64,000 nucleotides of DNA from contig ARYC01000201.1 in NCBI GenBank assembly GCA_000711775.1, positions 1-64,000 on the forward strand. The letters run 5' to 3'. A program made the translations under genes and the position numbers. The notes beneath the pieces are model-generated. The model was not told the DNA's origin, did no database searches, and was given only the letters and a program-made list of their open reading frames with translations. Source of the DNA: Oxytricha trifallax. Lineage: Eukaryota; Ciliophora; Spirotrichea; Sporadotrichida; Oxytrichidae. Positions 57,001 to 64,000 of this stretch are shown here, one piece after another; position 1 is the stretch's first letter, and each line of letters begins with the position of its first letter.

Positions 57001-58421
57001 ATTGGAATTTTATTGTTGTTAGTTACAGGTGGTTTACTTGAATAATGCTTCATCATTATTGAATGTGACTAATTTTATGAAGAATTATTTCCTGCTTAAT
57101 TACCGTTTATAGGTTGTTGTTACCTAGATCTTGAGTTGTATTAAGAGCTGGTAGGTCTGGAGTCTTATTGATACTTTGGACTTCGCATTAATTGCTCTTT
57201 TTTCTAATTTTAATCATCTGAGCAATCTGGATTTTGGCTTTAAACCTAATTACTAAAGTTTCCAATATTTGAAGGCCTTGATCTTGAGGATTAGCGTTCT
57301 TTGCCGTGAGATAGTTGGTTTGTGAGGTTTGGTTAGTTTTCAGCTAGGATTAAATCGTTTTTATTGAATCCCTTAGCTGGGTTTAAAGTTGCATACATAT
57401 CTATTTGTTACTGCTGAGATCCATTGTGGGGTCCTCTAGACCTGCTTTGTCTCTCATTAAGATTATTATATATCAATATCATAAAATTAATGTAAAATAA
57501 TCATCAAATTTTATTGAAATTCTAAACTAAACTATTAATAAAATCATATGAAAAGATTAAAATAAGATGATTTTATTGTTTTTCTACCTCCACTTAACCT
57601 CCTTCTTCATCTTTAAAAGTGACAGACTTAGGTTTTTAACTGCTACTTCTCTTATTCAATATTGCATTCTTAGATTTAACCAACGATATTATGTCTAGGA
57701 CAAACCCTAGTTTCCTATCAGGCATGCCGTGCTGAAAGAATTAATCAATGTTAAATGGTGGCTTGTATGTAAATAATTGATTCAGTACATTGAAAAGGGT
57801 AGTCACAAATTCATAATCATTCTATGCATGGAACTCAAAACCCTTGTCGCGGATGTTCTGAGCGACTGGCTTGGAATAGGAGAGCAGGTAGAAATGAATT
57901 ATGGGTAGGTATACACTGGGGTGGCCTCTTTGCACTCTGTAACAAGAAATGTTTTAGAATTTACATAAAATAGATAATTAATAAGGCGGATTTTAAGCAT
58001 ACAAATTAGGAATCTTTTTAGAATTTGTAGGATTCCTACCCACTTCCCTTTGTTATTAGCAATTTTATTTGGTATTTACATATATATTTTAATTTACATA
58101 AAGAATTGATTTTAATAAAAAACTAACTTACTTATCTAAATCTAGGCTTCTTTTATATCTACTCGAAGACAATTCTTGCTTGAATCTCTCAATTTATGTA
58201 TTTAAGTTCAGACCCCCTCTTGATGGTGACTATGTAGGCTAGCTATGAATTGACTTGATTTTTTTCTCTTTTTTTAATTGAATTACTAACAAGTAGTTCA
58301 CAATAAAATTTAATTAATTAATTGACTGTGGAATCTGATTTGAGTTATTATTATTAGACTACAATTGCATTTGTGTGGAAGAAATATGGGTTTAATGTTG
58401 CTTCAAAACCTCGTTTTTCAT
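51089..58421 (-). CDS. CEP44-domain centriole/basal-body protein, interrupted by a TBE
   Basis: Start is the ATG complementary to 58419-58421 (MKNEVLKQHQTHISSTQMQL). The N-terminal CEP44 domain reads LNLNTQIERFKQELSSSRYK, then (across a GT...AG intron of about 185 nt near 57947-58133) VQRGHPSVYLPIIHFYLLSY, NDYEFVTTLFNVLNQLFTYK and PFNIDQFFQHGMPDRKLGFV. This matches the domain pattern of CEP44 (P-I-x-H-Y-x-x-x-S-Y-S; KND-x-x-F; F...G-x-x-x-R-K). A long Ser/Asn/Gln-rich part follows, split by TBE copy D inside an IES. After it, introns at 52199-52230 and 52034-52069 flank QLKTMNMKFDNFQKTVDSKF. The C-terminus QDEYIQKIAKSYEQTKTLLN ends in TGA at 51089-51091. An AT-rich insert near 51215-51295 may be another IES. 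CEP44 stabilises centrioles in animals; a basal-body role here is inferred. Confidence 0.83.
52974..54422 (-). CDS. TBE copy D 57 kDa zinc-finger/protein-kinase ORF (intact)
   Basis: A single uninterrupted frame of 483 codons in the ciliate code, from MSANLLRRAALLGQSQQKLS to LPHDSKLMFV-TGA. Residues about 90-160 hold two fingers: CKECNKVFPYKSTYKRHLRD with IH, and CEFCEKPYSHTRDLKVHLKK, whose last His is replaced by Tyr. The kinase half has the beta-3 lysine (YAYKIYPFNYF), a likely helix-C Glu (FANEYYAL), YVHRDLKPENIMMNF with catalytic Asp, IIDFNRAQ where kinases have DFG, GTPGYFPEREDW, and DTQWDIWALAVIIIE. No glycine-rich loop is evident. All chemistry residues remain except the DFG glycine. 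How TBEs use a DNA-binding kinase is unknown; the finger half may bind the nearby palindromes. Confidence 0.93.
54423..54987. promoter_or_regulatory. Divergent intergenic region of TBE copy D with GGAGGTCCTCC palindromes
   Basis: Mirror of the region in copy B: CTCCTAATGAAG, TAGGAGGTCCTCCAAATC and AATTTGGAGGACCTCCTAAA plus single CTCCTA motifs between 54600 and 54800. A 35-nt intron-like stretch (54432-54466, minus sense GTAAAT...TATCAG) lies just upstream of the 57 kDa start and matches copy B. Confidence 0.5.
54988..55779 (+). pseudogene. TBE copy D 22 kDa ORF with a probable 26-nt intron
   Basis: Starts MESMNDAMKRIQSQDLIGKF at 54988. The middle contains IEIPNYPEISVTNLYDDAMS and KLPERNFFFGVLATLKPEYL. 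An extra A in the run near 55470 creates a TGA (55474-55476); otherwise it reads ISDTWLQELQKHPFIS. A 26-nt GTAAGC...TATAG stretch (55518-55543) follows, after which KKPGTAIYLMKERSKLNRER, KRLFKDLQKPEEMNIDAGAG and EEEKKEKPNPFTGKFNM run to TGA at 55777-55779. The same architecture is seen in copy C. Role unknown; the tail is strongly charged. Confidence 0.87.
55518..55543 (+). other. Candidate 26-nt intron in TBE copy D 22 kDa ORF
   Basis: GTAAGC at the 5' end, CTAACT near the 3' end and TATAG at the acceptor. Same length and position as in copy C. Removing it makes the spliced lengths of both copies, once their private one-base indels are allowed for, exact multiples of three. Confidence 0.65.
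55786..56837 (-). pseudogene. TBE copy D 42 kDa transposase (DD34E, one frameshift)
   Basis: Starts MRGLGSVYDSDYIGLLFKLR (ATG complementary to 56835-56837), with helix-turn-helix-like LLHKSPATVRSHC. One extra base near 56430 shifts frame between KKNGISYKTVNR and LKRVIDFNVPFYKNN. Catalytic residues are all present: FIHADEAVF (Asp), ILFVDNLSVHK (Asp) and NGIELYWG (Glu), with 34 residues between the second Asp and the Glu, the DD34E spacing of Tc1/IS630 enzymes. Ends KQVLDLNE-TGA at 55786-55788. In Oxytricha, TBE transposases are known to take part in genome rearrangement during development. Confidence 0.92.
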
Positions 58422-59096
58422 TTTTCTTGTTAATAATTGTCTCTATATTATAAATTTGAAGTTTAACAATATTAACAATAAAATTTTCTTACTCTCATTC
58501 TCATAGAATGATTATAATTAATAAATGAGTTGATAATCTCATAAAGATCGAAAGAAAGATAGATTAATTAAATAAATGATAGAATTAGACCGAAGTAAGA
58601 AATTGTTATGATTTATTTAAAATAACATAAAACTTATTCATTTTTTCTAATTGAGTATTAATTTATACTATTAGGATTTATAAATTTTATGAGTGAACAA
58701 GACAAATCCATAATTTTTCAACCTTTAATCATAAAATTAACTTTTATATCAATATTAATCTTCAATATATAGCGAGTAGACATTAACTTTGATCATTGAG
58801 CTGTAAATTGTGAAGCAAGATAGAACTAAAGTAAGATAATTAAGAATTAACCCAGTATTTATTTTATGAAATTTATATATATTTTATATTAATAATTATC
58901 ATTCAAAATTAAAAATTATACCATAGTGAAATATCCAAGAAATATCTTTTAGTATTATCCCAACTGTACTATATGTAAAATGCAGCAGAAAATTTATCGA
59001 ACAGTAGTTCTAATCTCAGAAGACAATTTCAGTTCAAATTAATCAGTAAGTTCAATATACTCTTTTAATATTTGTATAGTTACACTAAACGAACAA
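58422..59096. other. AT-rich intergenic DNA
   Basis: Between the start of the CEP44-like gene and the end of the next minus-strand gene. No coding or repeat signal recognised. Confidence 0.5.
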
Positions 59097-59494
59097 TCAT
59101 TCAGGTTCATTTGGTTGTGGACCAGGCTAGTCTTCAACTTCATTGAGATCTTGCTCTTCCGATCCTTGATTTTAAAAATAACAACATATTCTACCTTATT
59201 ATACTAGATATAAAATATGCCAAAAAAGTGTCAACTTATATATCTTGAGGTTATTGTGCGGGAGGCTCCAAATTCAAAAGTGACTTCAAGATATTATTGT
59301 CATTCTCTGCTTATTAAAGTTGAAGTTTGAGTTAGCTGTTCTCCTCCAGAAGTGCAAGAGTTATTTAAACCAATTATTGAATGTTTATAGCAAGAGCGTT
59401 CATGCCTTCACTAGTTTAAATAGCTACCTACTTAAACTCAGCCATTGCTTCATGAAATTCGTGTGAAGCTTGTTAAAATTGTTGTAGTTATTGC
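59097..59494 (-). CDS. Small coiled-coil protein, C-terminal exon(s)
   Basis: After an acceptor-like TTTTTTTTAG at 59495, the frame reads QQLQQFQQASHEFHEAMAEF, KQVAIQTSEGMNALAINIQQ, LVQITLALLEENSQLKLQLQ and QAENDNNILKSLLNLEPPAQ. A 79-bp IES (pointer TCAAG) is removed before an acidic tail (GSEEQDLNEVEDQPGPQPNE) ending in TGA at 59097-59099. Leu heptads suggest a dimeric coiled coil. The upstream exon was not found in the AT-rich DNA to 60239. Function not recognised. Confidence 0.7.
59165..59248. other. 79-bp IES with pointer TCAAG (minus-strand sense)
   Basis: CTTGA on the plus strand at 59165-59169 and 59244-59248. The join PPAQQPQ-GSEEQDLNE keeps frame. Confidence 0.8.
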
Positions 59495-60239
59495 TAAAAA
59501 AAATATAAAATTTATTGAACTAAAATTTCAAAAATAATATTTCTTTTGTATTTATTCGGATTTGTCCTAAGATTTGTAAATTACAAATAATTTATTAATC
59601 TTTATTAATATTTTTCATAAATTCGTTTGATTATTAGTAAAAAAATTTAAATAACTTATAAGAAATAAGATTTTGAACCATAAATTTATTGAATTTAGTA
59701 TTTCAAGCTTTTTTATAAGTCATTTTTTCCATCATAAATCAAACCAAATTTACAATAAGAATTACTTATTCACTATTATAATGCATTTTTCATATATATA
59801 ATACACCTCCATGATTAAAATTCAATAAATAAGTTTAATGCGATTGTTTTAAAATTAATTATAAACTATGCTTCAATAATTCTATAATTAAGTCCATTAA
59901 ATCATTTAAATTTTAGAATTAAAATTATTTTTATAAAGAATATTTAAAAATATAAGTCTTAAGAAAATTAGTTTCAATTTTATAAATTATTTATTGAAAA
60001 TTTATGATACAATTATAATAAAAAAATATAAATTATTATAAGATATATCATTTAATGTATATTTATAATCAATTATCCAAAATTGAAATTTATAAAATTT
60101 TATATTTGAATATTTACTTTTTTATATGCAGCAAATTCAAATTATTTGAGAAGTTTTCTATCAAAATAAAATACAAACAGTCAATTTATAAACTTAAATT
60201 TTGATCAAAGTATTATTATTCGATTATTAAATTCTCGCA
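59495..60239. other. AT-rich divergent spacer
   Basis: Lies between the minus-strand coiled-coil exon and the plus-strand start at 60240. It probably contains the missing first exon and the promoters of both genes. No motif can be named. Confidence 0.4.
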
Positions 60240-62603
60240 ATGAACGAAGATCTTGATGATAGAATAAACCCAACATTCAATAACGAAAAGAAAATCGGTT
60301 TTTGGTGACACCAGTCTGATATTACTAAGATTATAACAAATTCTGAGATTTTGAAATTAAAAAGAGATTCAAAATTTATACTTTATTTAATATCCAAGAA
60401 TTTTAAGGAAATTATTATATCTTGATAGTTCATACCTAAGTTTTAATCTATAGAAATCAAATCTATTATTGACCCGAATAAAATCAAATTAAACATTATT
60501 TAAATCGTAGCTGAATTGTACAGTTAAATTAATAATTTTTTATTTCTCTTTTAAGTTCGTAAATTTTGTGAAATGCTTTAGTTAATTAGATTTCATGTAT
60601 TAAATTTATTGAATTGTATGGTTTAAAGATTAAGAATAATTAGAAATCTAAAATTTCTTGCCAGTCAATTACCATCATATATCGAATTATTCGTATTTTT
60701 AATTTATTTTTACAGAATTTTTTCAAGCTAATTAATAATTCTTCACAGAATTCAGAAGAGAATGAATATACATCAAACAAGGACCAAAATCAAAGAAATT
60801 GTGAAGATTCGAAGGATGGCTCAAGTGAACCTCAAAAACTTACATCAAGCAGAAAGAAGCCAATATCTAACCAAAATAACTAAATTTAACTAAGGAATTT
60901 CGACGACTCTTACCCAAAATAAATTCAAAAATCTATTGAGTCTTGGAAATGCTTTATTAAACAAAAAATTATAATAAAAAATTTTAATTAAGTTTAAAGT
61001 TAGAAACAAAATATCGCAAACAGGACATAATAGTATGATGTTATGAAAAATGAAAGCACTTACAAAGATCAATTAAATTAAAGTACTGTTCAATCCATGA
61101 ATAAAAACCCCAAAACCCCTTATTTAGATGTTTTTGTAATTTCGATTTGTAGGTATATTTGGGGTAATTAAAGAAATTAGGACAATTTGCAAATTAGAAA
61201 TAGAAATTAGTGAATGTTATGGTCAATTTACAATGAGAAATTCTTAGATTATTTATTAATTTAATAAATAATTCACTTGGATACCTATAAAAACAGAAAT
61301 TATTACTGAAATTAAATTAAATAAATGAATATTAACTCTCCATTAAAGAAATCCTTTTATTATTGTATATATAGAGAATAATTTATAAAAAATAATTATG
61401 AATTTTTATTCATACAAAAGTTGAGGCACTTTTGTGAAAGAGCTTTAAAATTGCAACTTTATAATGCTTAGACACAATCTATAATAATCACATCACTTTT
61501 AAGTTTAATGCAGTAATTCTAGATATTTTCATCATTATAGAACCTAAATTTCGAAATTTATATTTCTAATTTTGTATAAATCTTCTCGATTAACCCCATA
61601 AATATCAAGAATTTAAAATAACTAAATAATCTAAAAAAAGGGTTTAAATATTAACTCAGACAAATCTCAGTCCAAATGCTTTATCAATTCAAATATAATT
61701 GAAACTTTTTCTCCAGAATAATTGAGTAAACATAAAAATGCGAATTATTTCGCTAAAATTACAAGTCCAAATTAAATAGATAGCTCTAAAAAGAGTTCTC
61801 ACTCTGGCCTTGAAATTGATTACTTGAGTGAAAATAACTCTCAGAAGAGAAGTTCTCCTAAAATAGATTTTGATGTTCAAGCATCAGATGAAGATGAAAT
61901 AAATTCTGGAATCCAAGGCTAATAAATCTAGAAAAACTTACTTGCAGAATTTGATGATGCCCTTAAAACCAAATAGCGTTCCATAGATGCTGAAAGTAGC
62001 GACCACTAAAATTCAACTCATCTCTATAAATTTAATTTTTCTTTGAAATTTAAGCTTTTTAGTCATTAAAAAATAAACTATTAAGAATTTTCAGCTGCGA
62101 ACATAAATCAGTAAGTTTCCATGCAGCAACAATCAGCAAACTAAATGGAGTCTCCATCACCTTAAATATAAAATAATTCTCAAATTATTGAAATTTAAAA
62201 TTAATAAATGGAATAAAAAATTATGGAATTTCAAAACTAAGTTGAACTCCAATCAATCGTTAATACTGAAAATAGCAGAAGATTTAGAGAAATAGAGTAG
62301 AAAATAATCAATGTATAGAGTGATGTCCAATAATTACGTGGAGATATCACATAAATGAGGGATGAGTAATCTTAATTGCGTGGAGATGTCTCATAAATGA
62401 GGGATGATTAATCATAATTGCGTGGAGATGTCTCATAAATGAGGGATGAATAATCATAATTGCGTGGAGATGTCACTTAAATGAGGGAGGAGCTGTCATA
62501 AATGAGGGAGGATTTCAAACTAATGCAAACTTAAATGGCTAATTTTATGGAATTTATGAAGAACAAATAAAGTCATAATTTTCTAGGTTAAGTTTGGAGG
62601 TGA
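60240..62603 (+). CDS. Protein with 14-residue coiled-coil repeats (multi-segment gene)
   Basis: Starts MNEDLDDRINPTFNNEKKIG at 60240. A run of T shared near 60300 and 60720 allows an in-frame join to FFKLINNSSQNSEENEYTSN. Coding then continues to about 60960 (ISNQNNQIQLRNFDDSYPKQ; IESWKCF), resumes at 61705-62035 (FSPEQLSKHKNANYFAKITS; KRSSPKIDFDVQASDEDEIN; KNLLAEFDDALKTKQRSIDA) and at 62100-62603 (MEFQNQVELQSIVNTENSRR; then four near-identical 14-residue repeats). Ends SHNFLGQVWR-TGA at 62601-62603. The gap 60965-61700 holds a TBE terminus. The repeats fit two heptads each and predict a long coiled coil. Function unknown. Confidence 0.72.
61103..61190. mobile_element. Relic TBE terminus inside a gene gap
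   Basis: AAAACCCCAAAACCCC at 61104-61119 is followed by CTTATTTAGATGTTTTTGTA and TTCGATTTGTAGGTATATTT, which align with the transposase-side end of copy C (CCTTAATGAGG...GATTTGTAGGGAATTT). Nothing of the ORFs remains and no opposite end was found, so it is a solitary truncated end within non-coding DNA of the repeat-protein gene. Confidence 0.75.
62334..62522 (+). repeat. Coding 42-bp tandem repeat (4.5 units)
   Basis: Units start at 62334, 62376, 62418 and 62460, with a partial unit from 62502. Consensus of the product is LRGDVSQMRDEQSQ. Gln codons in the repeats are TAA and TAG, so standard translation would miss the repeat completely. The units differ by only a few bases, which points to recent duplication or gene conversion. 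Confidence 0.92.
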
Positions 62604-63195
62604 TTCATTACCATTTGAAAGTATCTTGCTAATTACTTATATACTATACAATAATAATAAAACTAATATCAATGAAGCTGAAACAAATAGTGATTAGATA
62701 AATAACTTTGGAAACTTAAATATATGATATAGTATTTTTAATTATAATTTTAAGGAGCTTAATTATAAATTGCAGTCTGATGTATTTCTTTTTCTATTCT
62801 CTTAATTTATTTACTTATCAATTATTTAAGTTATATGTTTTGATCCTTGAATAAAAATAAAATTTATAGTAAAATTTATAAGGTTACGATTTATATTAAA
62901 GTTACACAATCTATAAGGCATTAAAATAAACAGTTTTAAATCATTAATATTTTAATTGTAAATTAATTGGCTGTAACTCTAATACTTTTAAGATAAATTT
63001 ATGTAAAATTCTATAAAAAATAGAATTCGCCATTGATTTAATATTGTAGGAATACATTCGATTTGAGAAAATTATTAAAAATTAAATTTATTAAATATTA
63101 AAATTATGGATGTTATCAAATTCAAAGTGTCCCAAATTAAAATCTAAATTAGTTCTACGGTAGATCCCGTAATTTTATCTAGACCTTGCAATTAT
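62604..63195. other. AT-rich spacer with a lone MITE end at 63044
   Basis: TTGTAGGAATACATTCGATT at 63044 resembles the end of the palindromic MITE at 5151 (TTGTAGGAATACAATTGATT) and is also preceded by TA. Only the first ~30 bp match, with no opposite arm seen before the microsatellite. The rest is featureless. Confidence 0.55.
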
Positions 63196-63196
63196 A

Positions 63197-63253
<57 letters not shown>

Positions 63254-63254
63254 T
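63195..63254. repeat. (TAA)n microsatellite, about 19 units
   Basis: An uninterrupted ATA/TAA run of nearly 60 bp, bordering the GC-richer gene to its right. Confidence 0.95.
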
Positions 63255-63314
63255 AGATCACATTGAGGTCTCTGGGGACCCCCGATCTAGATTGCTTTTT
63301 AGTGCAAATAAGGG
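63255..63314. other. GC-richer 3' flank with a GGGGACCCC palindrome
   Basis: Downstream of the minus-strand gene. Contains CTGGGGACCCCCGATCTAGA, which can form a short hairpin and may act in 3' end formation or mark a fragmentation site. Nothing firmer can be said. Confidence 0.3.
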
Positions 63315-63360
63315 TCAAGCCCTATTAGTTAGTTGGAGATTATCTCCTGTATATTGATCT

Positions 63361-64000
63361 TCATCTTTTTCTGTTGTTTCTTCTTTTTCCCCCTCTGGGT
63401 TTTCCTCTGCCTTTGCCGCTTCTTTTGTTGTTTCTTCTCTTTCTGCCTCCTTTTCTTGGTCCATTATGTAGAATTTGGACTGTTTCTCCCATATCTCTGA
63501 ATTTGAAATAGGAGTCGAAGTGTTTGACATTCATGGAGAATTTTAGCTTTTTTTTTGCTATCAACTCCTTGCATTTTGTGGTAATGAGTTGTGTGAAATC
63601 GCTTTTCAGGAAGTAGGTGTGTTTTTGGAGGCATTTGACAAAGATTTCTGCTTTGTTGAGGTGGTCGTGGTAGTCTGCTGATATTGAGACGCAGCTGAGT
63701 TCATTAGCTGCGACGTTCTTCATTATGATAAGTAAAATATGTATGTAGTATTCAAGTACCACGTTGGATAATTCTTCCATGTCTCCAAGTTTCTCTTATA
63801 TGTCTTTCTTAAGAGTAGCATCTCTTTTGTCATACCACGTTTTGAGTGTGGCTTTGGAAATGTCTGTGAATAGTGTATCTGTGACTTGGGCGAGCTTTTT
63901 AATTTGTTTGTAGACTGTTGTGTTTATGGAGTTGAGCCAAATTGATATGCAAGATTCTCTAGTGTCGAACCTTTGAATGAGTTCAGCCTTAGTGATAGTC
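63361..64000 (-). CDS. Unrecognised gene, C-terminal part (continues beyond window)
   Basis: A frame open from the window edge to TGA at 63361-63363, with only one TAA codon and Gln mostly as CAA, unlike its neighbours. It reads ITKAELIQRFDTRESCISIW, KKLAQVTDTLFTDISKATLK, IIMKNVAANELSCVSISADY, EIFVKCLQKHTYFLKSDFTQ and KKKLKFSMNVKHFDSYFKFR, then a very basic Arg/Lys/Gly tail. Over the tail a second frame (63315-63530) is also open and strongly acidic (EKEAEREETTKEAAKAEENP) to TGA at 63315-63317, so a frameshift or intron near 63520 could switch tails. The fold is not recognised. GC content and codon use differ from the rest of the window. Confidence 0.65.

Larger units (their letters stand above)
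52742..57031. other. 4.3-kb TBE-bearing IES, candidate pointer ACAGGTG
   Basis: ACAGGTG at 52742-52748 and 57025-57031. Excising one copy plus everything between joins KHYSSKPPV to FNIIFNQFYVQNGKES in the gene frame. About 120 bp of the IES is not transposon. The first bases after the left pointer are AT-rich, so another boundary cannot be excluded. Confidence 0.6.

Noticed and set aside
61689-61880. Minus-strand 63-codon ORF
   Set aside because: Antisense to the segment of the repeat-protein gene reading FSPEQLSKHKN onward.
63195-64000. LINE 3' end with a (TAA)n tail
   Set aside because: The tract lies downstream of the minus-strand ORF as TTA repeats, but the ORF has no reverse-transcriptase or endonuclease motif that I can see.
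1-64000. rRNA or tRNA genes and CRISPR arrays
   Set aside because: No cloverleaf-compatible or rRNA-like stretch and no regularly spaced repeats were seen. The only regular array is the coding 42-bp repeat.

Overview
The window looks like germline (micronuclear) DNA of a stichotrich ciliate, most probably Oxytricha/Sterkiella. Four things support this. Real reading frames only open when TAA and TAG are read as Gln and TGA is the sole stop. Genes are cut by short AT-rich internal eliminated sequences (IESs) bounded by 5-9 bp direct repeats (pointers), and excising them restores the frame. Introns are tiny (about 26-45 nt). The window also carries several Tc1-type TBE transposons (telomere-bearing elements), which end in C4A4 repeats and sit between AAT/ATT target duplications.

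Layout. 1-5628: two nested TBEs (copy A inside copy B), with copy B also hit by two small inverted-repeat elements (MITEs). 5629-29463: gene-poor, very AT-rich DNA with a 0.6 kb fold-back element (6470-7091), a Merlin/ISXO2-like transposon with long inverted repeats (14091-15920), a complete TBE (copy C, 19549-23595), a second long-inverted-repeat element (25975-27663) and a few isolated coding-like scraps. 29464-33030: a multi-segment surface-protein gene with a YHYH domain. 36181-62603: the gene-rich part. On the + strand it holds a coiled-coil fragment, TRMT112, a lipid-anchored-type protein and a UBL-UBA-UBA protein. On the - strand it holds a coiled-coil protein, a multi-pass membrane protein, THOC1, a CEP44-like gene and a small coiled-coil protein. 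A final + strand gene carries 14-residue coiled-coil repeats. TBE copy D (52813-56975) lies inside an IES of the CEP44-like gene. 62604-64000: a lone MITE end, a (TAA)n tract and an unrecognised gene of different base composition.

How the parts relate. Host genes are non-scrambled where I could test them: consecutive segments join in order through matching pointers. The TBEs encode a DD34E transposase (42 kDa ORF), a 22 kDa ORF of unknown role and a C2H2 zinc-finger/protein-kinase ORF (57 kDa). The last two are transcribed divergently from a region full of short palindromic motifs that differ between subfamilies. In copy D the 57 kDa ORF is completely open. In copies C and D the 22 kDa ORF appears to contain a 26-nt spliced intron that would give it a longer, basic C-terminal tail.

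All segment joins, intron ends and family names below were read by eye. No alignment or database search was run.
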